Source of the DNA: Odiellus spinosus
Taxonomy: Eukaryota > Arthropoda > Arachnida > Opiliones > Phalangiidae
DNA: 64,000 nt
Assembly: GCA_963920705.1 (NCBI GenBank)
Contig: OY987231.1
Span: 20,375,024-20,439,023 of the forward strand
Reading direction: 5' to 3'
The position numbers and the translations under genes are program-made. Below the pieces are notes generated by a model. It made no database searches and was not told the origin of the DNA. It saw only the letters and a list, made by a program, of their open reading frames with translations. This document shows, piece by piece, positions 12,104 to 25,010 of the stretch (the first letter of the stretch is position 1; every line of letters starts with the position of its first letter).

Positions 12104-12920
12104 GTTACACCAAAGCAATTGCAACAAATTGGCGCATAATTCAATATTTTATGATATTATATTAAAATAAGATATAGATCTTATGTTCCCAAAAGAAATG
12201 TCCGACTTAACCTCCGTCCCATGAATATTTCAAAGCTTCATATATATTACAATTACACATTTAAAATCTTCGTTCGACAAAATCATGGTCGAATTTCAAA
12301 TCCTGATAATAAAAATTACATTATAATATGATAATAAGATTAAAAAACTATTTAGTGTTTAATTGACCCACGAATTTTATCATATCAAAAAACTAAAACA
12401 ATAACAGGTCTTATATTTCATACATAAAAGTATAATATATAATTGGCAATCCACTTGAAGGAAAAACCTGCTTCTTCTTCATCATCTTCTTTTTTTACTC
12501 GAGCTACCTAAATATAATATTGAAACCATTAAGATAGATAATAGCACCTAGCTCTCGGGGAGTATATCGCACGCGTCTTCCACGAAAAATCTCACTCTTA
12601 TATATATGAAAATCTACACGCTTAAGTGATCAAAGGTAACGAAGTGGTTTTCGGAGTTGCCTCAGGGTGAGAGAGCGTCATTATAATGGCCGACACCCTC
12701 CTTTTTTAGACAATTTTTTTAAGCTTCGAAATCAAAAGTCCGGAACTGCGAAGCTCAAATCGTCTATATGATACCGTAATTTTGCCCAATTTTTTTATTT
12801 TTTTTTTTTTTTTTTCAACATTTATTTTCCCTCAGTTGTTAGGGCGGTTCGGCACACGCCTCGCACGCGCGTAATATTTAATGAAAGAGTAGTAGAAAAG
12901 ATATATAAAGTTTTATTTAA

Positions 12921-13731
12921 AGGGAAACATGGAGCTGTAAATGAAACCAACTTTATTTTCGGAATCACCACGCCATAAAACGTATTTGAGAATTTTTTAA
13001 GAATTTTTAGACATTTTTTTTTGGTTTTTCAATTAATTTATAAAGTTTGATAAAATATCTATAGAAGTAAATATAAAATCGGACCAATCATATTATTTCA
13101 GCCTTCAACAGTGCTTGTAATGTCTTAACATTAAAAGAATAGACCGGCGTTTGACGTCTAAGACCTTGGGTATCAAACGCCGGCCTGTTATTTTGGTTTG
13201 CGTCCGCTTGCGCAGTTTTTCACTTGCGCATTTTCATTTGCGCAGTAGCCATTTGCGCGCATTTTCATTTGCGCAGTAGCCATTTGCGGAGTAGCCATTT
13301 GCGGGCATTTTCATTTTGCGCAGTAGCCATGTGCGGGCATTTTCATTTGCGCATTTCCATTTGCGCGGTTCCCATTTGCGCGGTTTTCCATTTGCGCAGT
13401 TTGCCGTTCGAGCTGTCCACATGAGGGACAGGCTAGTTCGAGTGATTAACCTAACATAACCTGCAAATGAACACTGCGCAAATGAAAAAAGCGCAAAAGG
13501 AAACTGCGGAAATGGAAAACTGCGCAAATGAAAAACTGCGCAAAAGGAAATTCGCTTGTGGGAACTGCGCAAAAGGGAACTTCGCAATTGGAACCTTACC
13601 GTTATTTTAATATTTATACAAGCACTGTTGAAGACTGAAATGATGATTGATCCGAATTCATATCTACTTATATTCAAATTTTACCAAAAATAAATTCAAA
13701 AACGGTTCCATTTATAGCTCCAAGTTTCCCT
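12921..13731. mobile_element. Family 6 TTAA element, long copy
   Basis: 811 bp between TTAA duplications (12917-12920 and 13732-13735). Ends read AGGGAAACATGGAGCTGTAA and its near-complement. Inverted arms extend inward (TTTCAGCCTTCAACAGTGCT at about 13,100 is mirrored near 13,620-13,640) and enclose arrays of TGCGCAAATG-like units in opposite orientations. The outer arms match the 109-bp copy at 61,263. This is a fold-back-like, non-autonomous element with Kolobok/piggyBac-type target choice. Confidence 0.85.
13200..13592. repeat. Inverted short-repeat arrays (CATTTGCGCAG units)
   Basis: Units like CATTTGCGCAGTAGC run rightward over 13,200-13,415. The complement (AACTGCGCAAATGAAA) runs over 13,465-13,592, with a 50-bp spacer. 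The array lies inside the long family 6 element and can fold into a large imperfect hairpin. The 147-codon minus-strand frame across it is low-complexity repeat, not a gene. Confidence 0.85.
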
Positions 13732-13735
13732 TTAA

Positions 13736-14119
13736 GATGCTTCGAATATGGTTTGAAATTATATATATACCAGGGTCCCCTAAGGGGTAAAAGCAATAGC
13801 TAGCTAGACTACCTCATTAAATTTTGTCGACTGAAATTTATCCCTTCGGTATGCTTAAAATTTGTTAAATTAGGTTTTTCTCCGTTTCTTCGGGCTACCA
13901 ATTTTAATTTAGACGCGTTTAATGATGTTTTTCTACGTATTTTCTTAGCTCGATGGTAATGAGAGGACGAATTAATAATTAGGGTTGGTTAGATATCTTA
14001 GAAATTGGCGTAAACGCCTTTTTACTTCTTATATATAGGAATTAGTATAAAATATATTTTGTAATTTCCCGTGAATAATTTTTGGGTATCGCGAGGTTTC
14101 TTTTAAAGTGTGACCGTCT

Positions 14120-14156
<37 letters not shown>

Positions 14157-14302
14157 CGAAGGCCTATATGCGTAATAGTTTTAGTTTTTTCATACGCCTC
14201 TGGGTTGCCACGTTTTTAAGAAACTATGATTTAATTAAAATGATTAAAATTTATGTTTTTTCGATAATCCGATTGATCACTCAGTGAGATTCTGAAATTT
14301 AA
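13736..14302. other. No gene recognised; 35-base T run
   Basis: Non-coding. Poly-T at 14122-14156. Confidence 0.5.
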
Positions 14303-14639
14303 CAGAAGCCGATGAAACCCTCCTTTGAAGTCTATTACTCCCGAGTCTTGTCTACCCCTCTCTGTATGGGTTATTCTCAAAAGGCGCGATCCGTACGCCT
14401 CCTAACGGTAGATGTTTTCGGAGTGGGAGCTCGTCGAGCGAATATCTCTAGCAGCCTTGGAGTTCGTCCAAAAAACGTCGTCGTTTGTGGAGAGAGAGAA
14501 TTTCCAATTTTCCGTAGACAGGGGGGATGAAGTAGGACCCCTTCTAACTCGTAAAAATGTGAATTTTACCCATACAGAGAGGAGTGCTATATGGAACATT
14601 GGAGTAGTAGACTTCAAAGGAGGGTTTCATCGGCTTCTG
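14303..14639 (+). mobile_element. Family 1 MITE, copy 5
   Basis: 337 bp, subfamily alpha, exact 7-bp duplication AATTTAA (14296-14302, 14640-14646). Confidence 0.95.
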
Positions 14640-14654
14640 AATTTAATTAATGAT

Positions 14655-14805
14655 AATTTTGATACTAAAGGTAAAACATTCTGGATTAAGTACTTTTACG
14701 AAAAAATACCGCGCGAAAGCGACCTTATCACGTGTCAGAACGCGCGAGAATCTACTGTAGACTCTACAATAGTCACGCGACCATAGTGATGACGTAGAAT
14801 TGCGG
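14655..14805 (-). repeat. Family 8 dispersed repeat, partial
   Basis: Reverse-orientation match to 18,590-18,700: shared blocks include GGATTAAGTACTTT, GCGAAAGCGACCTTAT and TGATGACGTAG. Class unknown. Confidence 0.7.
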
Positions 14806-15973
14806 AAATTTTTTGAAAAATTCAACTTTCACGAAAGAGTTAAAGCAATTTCATCCAAGTTTGTGTGACGTCATTACGCGCGTGTCGTTCTACTTAGCCG
14901 CGTTCATACTAGGCCTTGGAATTGATATAAACCGTTTCATTAAATAAATAAATCGTTTTTTCTCGAATCGATTTGATTCGATTTTTCGAAACTGCTTCGG
15001 GAACCAGTTTCATACCGTTTCTATTTCAACAACTGATAGATGAAGCTACAATAAATCGATTTATAAAGAAAACGGGTGAACACACGACGCTTAAAACGAT
15101 TCCTGGCGATTTTAATATCGGTTTTATTTTACCGTTTCAAATCGATTAAGAAATACTAGTGTGACCGTAGCTATTATATTTCTTAGAAACGTTCTGTCCT
15201 TGCCTTAGGTTAGCTCCTTCATATAATTAATGATCGATATAGTGATAATGAATGGTTATAAATTCGATATTATATTAGTATTCTTTAAAAGTATCTATAA
15301 TAATCAATCAAAATTAAAAATTTCATTCGTTAGTCTTTAAGACAAATTTTCAAATATCACGTGACTTAGTTATTTTTCGTTCATTTTAAATTATTTTTAC
15401 CCTTATTCATTCATAGAGAGAAGTTTGCAGATCTACTTTTATAACCTCTAAGGCTTAAAGGGATACTGTTAGCTGAAAATTTCATACCCAAATTAATTTT
15501 AACCCTAAATCCTTATAATTAAGTATAATCTGCTGAATTTTTTTCACAACACGACTTGGCTTCCAACTCGCTCTTCCAGGGCGATTTAGCTCCCAAGTTT
15601 TAATTAAGCTATATTTATTATTTTATTATTTCCAATTGGGAATTGACGTAAACTTTTATAAGCAAATATGTCTCCCATTTAAGTATAAATACGTATTTAG
15701 AAATTATAATTTTTAAAACGGTTAATAATGTCAATCAGAAGTTGCTTAAGGGTACATGCGCGATAAGTAGTAACACGTTACGCCAGATTTGCCACTAATT
15801 TTCTTAAATTATTTTTGCTTCGTATCTTACACTTCCTCGCTATGAACAGACACTAATCGTCAATTTAAATATTTTAGGTTAGCTTAGATCACGTGGTAGT
15901 GGAGGGGGGGGGGGGGTAATTAACTCGCGTAAGCTTTCGCAATCTTCCACAAATTCCTCTTATGATATATTAC
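14806..15973. other. No gene recognised
   Basis: Non-coding. Includes a 13-base G run near 15,904-15,916. Confidence 0.5.
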
Positions 15974-16265
15974 CAAGAAGGATCAGATAAGGAGAGGAAA
16001 AGTGGGGCTGCGTTGAGTTAGAGAGAGAAGAGCCATCCTCCCACTCGGGTGGAAAGGTGGGATAGGAAATTCTCGAGGTAAACTGTTGTCACGTGGTCAC
16101 TAGCGTCGTTGGCTACTATGAAGCTGATAAAGGATCCGTTTTACCCACGTGACAACATTTTACCACGAAACGTCTCTACCCCCGTTCTCCCAGAGTGGGA
16201 GTTTAGGCCGACGCAGTAGGAACCGCGCCGTCCCCACTTTTCCTCTCCTTATCTGATCCTTCTTG
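15974..16265 (+). mobile_element. Family 3 MITE, copy b
   Basis: 292 bp, same orientation as copy a, exact 7-bp duplication ATATTAC (15967-15973, 16266-16272). Confidence 0.95.
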
Positions 16266-16881
16266 ATATTACTAAAGTTTAGAACTTAACCCATACACGC
16301 TATTTGCGTGTGACAAATTTAGCGGATCAGTAAACTTTCAGTTTATTTACTTTATTTGAATTAATATTTAAAAAAATAAGTTTCACCAGTTGAATATTAA
16401 ACTTGGCGAAAAAAAAATTAATTCACTAGCAAATTTGCTATGGACAAGCGTGAAAGTTTTGAATTATAGTCGTTTATTATCAAATTTAAAATTGAAAATC
16501 ATTCAAGCAACAATTATGGAATATGGAAACGAAAAATTCGCGCCAATGAAACTTTTTATCTGCACGGAATAAAAGTTCATTTAAAATGTTCGTATAAACG
16601 TTACTCGAGGCAAGGGCGCGTAACCGATGTTTGATTGAGAAATTCTTATATTTCTAAAGTAATATGTAAACTTTTAGAAAAAATTAATTGTTTTTGTTGG
16701 CGAATAAGAGACTCCGTTTTCAGTTTTTTCGAGTATTGTTATAAGTATATTAAAACACCTTTCGAAAGTTAATTATTCCCCATCATTATTCTAGTAATAT
16801 TAAAAACTTGAAGCATTGTCGATGTTGACTAAATAATTCACTAACGAGCTAGTGGACTCGAAATGACGAGTTGTTTGTTAA

Positions 16882-17190
16882 AGGGAGAATGCAACTTAAC
16901 AACAACTGATGTTTTTTAATCGATTACTTATCGTTTAAATAGTCCATAATCAAACAGTAAAATTAAAAATTTACAAACATATATTGAACTAGAAATAAAT
17001 TTAAAACTTACCGTCAAAATAGGCTTAGCTGAATTTGTGGAGATATCCTGAAATCCCTATTTAAGGACTAGCGAACATTGATCATGGAGATCATACATTC
17101 CCCATATAAGGGTCATCAATCAATGTCATTGGTCGCTAATCCTTATATGCCAGGGAGTTCAAGATCTCCATGAATCAGGCTAAGCCTATT
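16882..17190 (+). mobile_element. Family 4 TTAA element, right end lost
   Basis: Begins TTAA-AGGGAGAATGCAAC at 16,878. The second arm keeps AGATCTCCATGAATC and GGCTAAGCCTATTT but has no AGGGAGAATG complement, so the right terminus is lost. More diverged from the other copies, hence older. Confidence 0.75.
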
Positions 17191-17282
17191 TTTATTTTTT
17201 ACTTTTCGATTGGGAAACGATAAAATTTATGTACGTTGAAATTCGAAACTAAACCACTTCGAAACTTAAATCATTCGCTTAA

Positions 17283-17690
17283 AGGGAGAATGAAAGGCCG
17301 AAACAACCTATTTTTAATCGATTAAGAATGCTAAAATAATGAGAAAAATAATAATATAACCCACGACCTGTATTTTTTTTTTTTTTTATAATATTCGCGG
17401 CTATTCTTGTCGCCAATCACGAGCGAGTACGCGTATTTTAAAAATACGCGTACTCGCTCGTGATTGGCGACTAGATCAGACGGGAATATTAAAAAAAAAA
17501 AAAAATACGGTTCGTGCTCGCCTAGTTCGCCGAGCTAGGCAGCCAAGGCTTAGCATCCGCAAGTTTCGGAACTTTGGAAATTGATTATAAAATAAGGAAA
17601 TATTTTCGGTGAGTTATATTATTGTTTTTCTCATTATTTTAGCATTCTTAACCGATTAAAAATAGGTTGTTTTGGCCTTTCATTCTCCCT
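17283..17690. mobile_element. Family 5 TTAA element, copy a
   Basis: 408 bp between TTAA duplications (17279-17282, 17691-17694). Ends AGGGAGAATGAAAGGCCGAA and complement. The centre is a near-perfect palindrome at 17,409-17,471 (GTCGCCAATCACGAGCGAGT each way) flanked by poly-T and poly-A runs. Non-coding. Confidence 0.9.
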
Positions 17691-17694
17691 TTAA

Positions 17695-18369
17695 GTTGTG
17701 GAAACGTAATTATTTTATCCATAATTTTATCCAGATTCTGAAAATATATTCAATTTTAACCCCCAGGCCTTGACACGAAAATAATCGCAACTTTGTTAAT
17801 TATCTGTAAATTAAACAGAAACATTTGATGAGATTTTATATTGTGTTTATGAATTTTTTAACACTCTTAATCCATTAAAAGTAACATTTTCATGATCCAT
17901 TTTAATTCCAACGAGTTACTTGGAGATTATAGGCTAAGCCTAACTTCGAACACATTGAAAATTAATTTTCATTTCCAACTTTACTAAATATCAGCCACGC
18001 GGTAAATGAAAACTATAGTCGTTTAACCCTTTTATTTTATTACTAACTTGATGGTCGAGTAATTTCGAACGAATCTAAATATATGTACTACACGAGGCTT
18101 AATAGAAAATACATTAAATGGTAGCCTACCGGATATTTCGGTAACTGTCGCTGAACGCGGCTAAAATAGTATTTCTTTTTTAATTAAATACCATGCGTGA
18201 AAACCCCATAAAATTTGGGGAGTAAATAAATTTTGTTTCGCACGCGAATACTAAATTGGCTTTTTTGTTTTTTAGTATATTCATTTATAACTATTAATAT
18301 TTAATGTTTAGCTTCAAGTTTATTGAGTTTTTCTGGGCGGAAACAAAATATTTCTTGATTGAAAAGCAT
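17695..18369. other. No gene recognised
   Basis: AT-rich, non-coding. Confidence 0.5.
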
Positions 18370-18720
18370 TTTTTTTTAGTCTGTGCTAGGTCTGTTACAC
18401 TGGGCGATTTTTTTCATGAGCTCCAAATGGAAATGAGTAGCATTTTCGGAAAAATTGTTAAAACGATTCAAAATATATACATAGAAAAAATTACCGCAAC
18501 AGTAAAAATACATATTTTATAATCCACCATTTTCCAAATTTTTAAAATAAAAATTCCTCGCGATACTACGTCATCACTAAGGTCTTCTCGTGGCTATTGT
18601 AGAACCTACAGTTGATTCTCGGGCTTTCTGGCACGTTTAATAAGGTCGCTTTCGCGCCATCTTTCTCGTGAAAGTACTTAATCCAGAAAGTCCTACCTTT
18701 CGAATTAAAACTTATCGTTA
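18370..18720 (+). repeat. Family 8 dispersed repeat, long copy
   Basis: Most complete copy. Shares GCTCCAAATGGAAATGA-type sequence with 26,755 and TACGTCATCACTA, CTATTGTAGA and GTACTTAATCCAGAAAG with other copies. No clear termini or target duplication; class unknown. Confidence 0.65.
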
Positions 18721-18885
18721 ATTACGTTTTAGAAATAAACTACATAACATATCGAAAAAAAAATTACCTATATATTTTTAACATTTATATTTTGATGATT
18801 CTTAAGCACACCTCAACCCAGACGTATAGAAATTTAAATATGGCGTTTTAATATAGTATGATAAAACTAAAACTATAATTCATAT

Positions 18886-19224
18886 CAGAAGGCGATGAAA
18901 CCCTCCTTTGAAGTCTATTACTCCCTGGTCTTGTCTACCCCTCTCTGTATGGGTTAGTTTCAAAAAAGCGCGATTCGTACACCTCCTAACGGTAGATATT
19001 TTCGGAGCGGGAGTTCGTCGAGCGAATATCTCTATCAGCCTTGGAGTTCGTCAAAAAAACGTCGTCGTTTGTGGAGAGAGAGAATTTCCAATTTTCCGTA
19101 GACAGGGGGGTATCAAGAAGGACCCCTCCGATCTCGTAAAATTGTGAATTTTACCCATACAGAGAGGAGCGCTATATCGAACATCAGAGTAGTAGACTTC
19201 AAAGGAGGGTTTCATCGGCTTCTG
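18886..19224 (+). mobile_element. Family 1 MITE, copy 6
   Basis: 339 bp, subfamily beta. Flanks TTCATAT and ATCTTAC do not match, so its target duplication is lost or it has been rearranged. Confidence 0.9.
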
Positions 19225-22079
19225 ATCTTACGTGGGAAAGATAGATTACCCAAACAGGGTTTTCACCACATACCATTTTATCTATAGAGCTATGGAGGAC
19301 CTCTCTACAAAAAGCATCACCAAATGCTCGTGACCGTCTTCGTTATAGTTCGTCACGATTTTAATTAGATCCCGGGCATCACTAATTTAGAAGGCATCTT
19401 TCTTTTTTTAACACCCTCTTTTTCACCTTTCCTCATCAGGGCGTCTTTCGCGCCAAGTGCCAAACTTCGCACCCCGTTCCCTTTCTACTCGGCCTCGCTC
19501 GTAGTTAGTGATTAAAGTTCACATAAAATCTAACAATATGATACATTAATCCAAGGTTAGTAAAAAGAAATATTCATCAGCAGACTCTGCTAAGCCACAT
19601 GATGTTGGGAATCTCCAGATATGGAATTTCCTGAACGCAGTGCCTGCTTAGCCTGTCTCTTTACTATCCTTTAACTATTATACCTCAAAATATAAAGAAA
19701 AATAAGTAATTAAATTAATTTAAATTTGCAATGGTCTTGATAATATTTCAATGGCAAAAGTAGTCTATCAAAACAATAATAGGCAGACTAATATGTTTTG
19801 TTCTCTACTACTTTTGCCTCAACTGTTTGCCGTTAGAGGACGCTTATCGTAGCCTGATTTTGTTCTTTATCTTTATCTATATCTATTAAATAGTCCTAGA
19901 TTTTATGTACTCTGTTTTAAAATCCTCTAAAGCCTGAAAAGAATTTTCCAAAATATAGTATATTTAAATTAAAATATGAATTGAAATATAAGATTTCAAC
20001 TTAATTTATTTTCACAAACGTAATTAGTTATTATATAAAATGACTCGTTTCACTCGTTTCATAGACGTCACCCGCAAACTTGGTGAAATTAACAAGTTTA
20101 TCAAGACAAAAACGTATTCACGCAGCTACGATTTAATATTTTTAAGGACAGACAGAGGCCCAGCTTTGAATTTAGTGAAAACACAGACTTATCATTACAG
20201 AAATTAATAATTTCGAAAAATGGGAGTGAATAGAGTCACGAAACGCGTGGTATAATTAAAATAAACTCGTGTAAAGTTTATGTCATCGAATTTTATCGAT
20301 TAAGAAGCAAAAACGATTATTAATGATTGAATGCTTTATTAATAGCGGCAAGTTCTTGATATTTTGACGTAATAATAATTTTAGATTGCGTGTGGACTTT
20401 AAATAAAAGCCCTTGAGTGAAATAAGCTTCCGAGCGCCTATAGCTTAAGTCTTAGAAATATTTTTGTAAGGTATTTTCTTAGTTAGAACCGGCCTTCTTT
20501 TCAATCAATGTCTGGAGTGGAGAGCGGTATTTCTTATTCCAAAAAGAAAAAGCCGCGTATGCCTGGTAGTGGCTTATAGGATCTAAAAGCGCGGGAAAAA
20601 AAGTCTTAAGCCGCGCCATGAGTTGAGATAAAAGGGGAATGTGATTATTTTGACGCGTGTCAACAAGAATTAATGTGTGAAATTTTGCAAAGGGTGAACG
20701 AATGAGATGGACAAAACCAGACTTAAATCTCTTCCTATATGATATTCGATTGAATTTATTCTTGATCATGGCTTCTGGGAAAGATTATGATAATATATGA
20801 TATTCTGGACTTTTAAAATTATAAAAATAAACACACTCTCTGTTATAGGCATAAAAATAACCCAATAACCCATCTCTCAGGCTATTATGTATTCAGTCAA
20901 CACCGGATATCCACTACCATAAATTGAAATACGGCTATCGTTTTTTTAGAAGTTCCCACATTCTACCCATTTCCTGTTTTATTTTTCTTTAAAGGGAAAC
21001 TATTAACTTAAATGAAGTAATTAATTCCTTGTGTAAAAATATGCCTCACAGAATTTTTTCGTAATTTTTTCTTAATCACTCGTTTGAATTTCGCTGCAGT
21101 GACTTCTCGTCCAATCAGTGATCGCGTTAAAAGACAGCGAGTGTAAAAAATAAAATAAATTGTCTCGTGGTTCGCAGCTAGACAATGTTAAGTTCTACAT
21201 TTTCAAAATTAGGCTTATCGCGTATGACCATATATTTCTATTATTTATAAGTTTTCGTCTGTTTTCTTTAACTAAATAGACCAAAAAACCTGGTTAATAC
21301 ACCAACTGAATCTCTAAAACCTCCGCTATATTATTCTCTATTCTAAAACATCCCGAGATTGGCTCTAGCCTATGATTGGTTGGGAAGCCGATTCATTGAA
21401 ATATTAGCCTAAAAACGTTCATATTAATATTTCTCTCAATAATCTTCCTTTAAACTGGTAGTCACTTCCATTAAAATTAAATATATTATAGACCAATTCA
21501 TTTGAAACAGATCACAAACAGTTTACGGTATATACAATTCCGTAACTTCTCTCAAAGGTTTATTTCATTTTGAGGGACGAAAGTTAAAAAGATGAGTTGA
21601 TTGAATTTTGAAGCTTTTGAAGCTCCTTGAATTTGAATGGGTTGGAACGTTTTTTTCTTTCGGTTAGGCTCAGTTGTATCATCGATTTCTGGTTCTTTCG
21701 GTGTTCATATTTTGACGTGTTGGGGGTCATAGGTAGCGGTGGTAATTATATAGTCCGGCTATTCAACTATTGTATCTCTTGTCGAGTTAACATCAACTCG
21801 TTCTCTTCGTCTTGATCGAATTAAACCCATTACCTATTCGAACAGTTGAAGCGCTGGGATAAAAAAAAATTTAGAAGTTAAGAACTGGGGGAGTCCGGAT
21901 TTCGGTTCACCCACCTCTACAATTCATCATTTTGCATTTTAACTCAAGATGTTCGCGTGATTGTTTCTCCATCTCATCAGTAATTTGATTAAAAAGAGTC
22001 GAGTTCTCGTAGAAAAGAGAAATAAATTGCTGAAAGATCAGCTTGTCATAACGGATAGCTATCCTTTAAAGGGAGAATG
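19225..22079. other. No gene recognised
   Basis: Mostly unannotated sequence holding one family 7 copy. A 96-codon minus-strand frame at 20,479-20,769 is open but I do not recognise it. TTAA-AGGGAAAC near 20,993 is a lone family 6-like end without a partner. Confidence 0.45.
19745..19900. repeat. Family 7 inverted repeat, copy a
   Basis: AATGGCAAAAGTAGT is mirrored by ACTACTTTTGCC, followed by GTTTGCCGTTAGAGGACGC and ATAGTCCTAGA, as in the copies at 51,404, 56,191 and 56,909. Confidence 0.6.
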
Positions 22080-22463
22080 CAACCTAATAACAAGTGATTT
22101 TTATCGTTTAAATACGCCTAACCCATCAATAAAAGGTTTACAAAACAAATCTTAACCTAGAAATAAATTTAAAATTTACCCTGAAAATAGGCTTAGCGGG
22201 ACTCGTGGAGATCCTGAATTGCGTCCGTGTAAGGTCTAGCGACCAATGAGCAAAGGCCCGTCGTTCACGCGAGATCTCCACGAGACTAACGTCGCGTGCG
22301 ATTGGTCGCAAGACCTTACACGCGAGGAAAACAGGACCTCCATGAATCCCACTAAGCCTATTTTCAGGGTAAGTTTTAAATTTATTTCTAGTTTAATATT
22401 TGTTTGTAAATATTTTCAGTAGTGGATTAGGCCCATTTAAACAATAAAAAATCGATAAAAAAT
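22080..22463 (+). mobile_element. Family 4 TTAA element, right end lost
   Basis: Starts TTAA-AGGGAGAATGCAACC and has both inner arms with the palindromic core around 22,200-22,340. It stops after the ATCGATAAAAAAT part of the second arm. Confidence 0.85.
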
Positions 22464-24058
22464 TAAGGCTTGACAGTTTTGTTTTAAAAGAGGCTCTTAC
22501 GGTATTTTCATTTGTGATGGTTCTAGCTTCTCAGAGTACAATTCCATTCAACGCCGAATATCTAATGTTTACTGGATATTTCCATGTCTTTCTTCGTAAA
22601 AACATGCCCCGATGTAATTTTTCGTTCAATCAAACATGACACAATTTTACACAGACAAATTCCCGCGTTTCCCTAAGCTCCAAACAAAGAAATTTTCTCA
22701 GCCAGGAAACGATTCTTTTAGTCCTTTGGCTTATTTCCCAGACTCTTCGCCGAAAAATAAGACATCAAGGCAGTATACGCGCTTTCATTGTTTCGATGAC
22801 AAGACGCGTTTTCCATCATTTCGGAGTTGAATTTTGACACTTTTCATCAAAAATACGCTTTTCTTAACGTTGGCGGCGAGAAGCTTAGATATGTAGTTTG
22901 GAACCAGGATGAAAGCGAACAATTCGGTAGCGCCTGAAAGGTCGGCCCGGTCAGCAAGTGGAATGGCCGATCTTTCGACTTTTCCCTTCTTAAAAATTCA
23001 TAGGGAGAATCGTGGAAGAATTAGACTGTACTATCCAACGATATCATGATATCTTCCACGATATCACGCTATCATCGATAAAGATAAGGGGATTTCGCTC
23101 AAGTGCGCGACCCCTCAGTATAATTCGTCCGTGTTACGTAGGAGCCACGATTTAAAACGTGAAAACCGAAAAATTTGATTTGCGGTAAGCGCGCGTTTTT
23201 GGTTCCCTGTCATTACCTAATGGCGAGTAATCTAAGCGCCTTGAGTGTGAAATTAAGCATCAGGGGGTCAAATAACGGGGATCTATAATAACACCGGCCC
23301 TGGGTTGTTAGGAGATAAACGCGAACTGACAAAAATTGAAATTCTCATAAAATGAGTGCATTGGACTCGAAAACGTTTTGAATCCTGTTTTTTTTTTTCT
23401 TTTTTTTTTGGCTATTTTTTGATAAATTTCAAATGTACATATATCTCTTTCCAAAGTTTTGTAGAACGTCTTTAAAGGGTGTGGATATGTCTGGGTGTGG
23501 TTGGTGAGATTGGCCCACCAAGTGTTTCTGAGGTTTCTGGTAATTGAAAGTGGAATGTTATATACCATTCCTTTGAAGAATTTCTTCAGATATAGATTGG
23601 CGTTGTCGGTTACTTCGACAGGGACATTTTTCAAACAAATATGACTTATACGCCTTTCCTTATCTTCGCTGGTTACTCTAGCGGTTGTCTTCTAGTTTAC
23701 GTCAAAAAAAAAGGTCCACCTCTTTCTCTTCAAAAACTCTTTAAAATTCGTTAATGAAAAAGCTGACTCTGTCATTCTGGACCTCCGAGAAGGTTTTTTT
23801 GGTGCTTCGTTAATCTTCGTTTTTCAACCGTGTTAATTTTTTAGGACTTTCTCTTAACTCGAACTTGTGAGGGGCACAAAAGGCTGACCAAATGTCATAG
23901 CTTTAAGTAACGCTATTTATCATATTTTTACGAAATAAGCGGAATAAATATAAGTTTAAATAAGTTTACTGAATACTGCCCACGACAAAAATGAATACAT
24001 AGGTATTTTCAAAAAGAAAAAAAAGAAAAGTTAACGTTTCAAATTTATTAGATAGAAT
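22464..24058. other. No gene recognised
   Basis: Non-coding as far as I can tell. A 108-codon minus-strand frame (23,308-23,634) is the longest here but matches nothing I know. Confidence 0.45.
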
Positions 24059-24395
24059 CAGAAGCCGATGAAACCCTCCTTTGAAGTCTATTACTCCCGG
24101 GTCTTGTCTACCCCTCTCTGTATGGGTTATTCTCAAAAGGCGCGATTCGTACGCCTCCTAACGGTAGATATTTTTGGAGCGGGAGCTCGTCGAGCGAATA
24201 TCTCTAGCAGCCTTGGAGTTCGTCCAAAAAACATCGTCGTTTGTGGAGAGAGAGAATTTCCAATTTTCCGTAGACAGGGGGGATGAAGTAGGACCCCTTC
24301 TAACTCTTAAAATTGGGAATTTTACCCGTACAGAGAGGAGCGCTATATGGAACATTAGAGTAGTAGACTTCAAAGGAGGGTTTCATCGGCTTCTG
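24059..24395 (+). mobile_element. Family 1 MITE, copy 7
   Basis: 337 bp, subfamily alpha, exact 7-bp duplication ATAGAAT. Confidence 0.95.
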
Positions 24396-24759
24396 ATAGA
24401 ATAAATAGCTTACTAATATGCACGAGTAAGATAATTTTAAAGTTAGGCTATTACAATTATTTAAGTGACCGTACCTTTCCTCTTCAAACTCCTATAAGAT
24501 GTCAGCTTCATTGAGAACATCATTTAAACAGTTCAAGTTCAAAAAAATTATATCATAAATTATATCATGCCGAAATTACTAGAATGAACCCCAAGAGCAC
24601 CCTCTTTTCTCAAATATTTTGGGGAAAAAGTGTTAAATATGTCTGGGAACTCTAGCTGGAGGGTCTGGTCGTCTTTGAATCGAATTTTTGGGACAAACAC
24701 GCTATAATTTGGCTCGTCATGCCTTAAAAGAAAATGATAATTTACCAAGAGAAATTCTG

Positions 24760-25010
24760 AAAGTGATTCTGTTACCAATTTGTCTTGAAAATGAAATGGA
24801 ATTTGATTATCATTTTTGGAAATATCATTAAAAAACATCTCATAGAAAAAAATTACCACAACAGTAAAATAAAATATATTTTATAATCGTCATTTTAAAT
24901 TAAACAATTGTCGAGAATCTACCAAAATTTGATTCTCGCCCGTTATAGCTTTCGCGCTGTATCTTTCGTGAAAGTTACGAAAGTACTTAATACGTTTCCC
25001 CTCATTTTAC
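24760..25010 (+). repeat. Family 8 dispersed repeat, diverged copy
   Basis: Shares AGAAAAAAATTACC-ACAACAGTAAA and TTTCGTGAAAG blocks with 18,480-18,680. Divergent in the second half. Confidence 0.5.

Noticed and set aside
13234-13677. 147-codon minus-strand open frame
   Set aside because: It consists of low-complexity repeat translation (RSSFAQ/ANENARK-like) across the fold-back arrays.
14312-14530. Recurrent open frame of about 72 codons starting MKPSFEVYYS in most family 1 copies
   Set aside because: The start codon lies in the inverted terminal repeat, so it appears on both strands. The frame overlaps an equally open frame on the other strand and follows element sequence, with no sign of protein-level conservation.
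20479-20769. 96-codon minus-strand open frame
   Set aside because: No recognisable motif, no splice context and no similarity to neighbouring genes.
23308-23634. 108-codon minus-strand open frame
   Set aside because: Lysine-rich run from a poly-T tract, no recognisable domain; could be chance in AT-rich DNA.
24560-24859. 99-codon minus-strand open frame
   Set aside because: Overlaps a family 8 repeat copy and has no recognisable domain.
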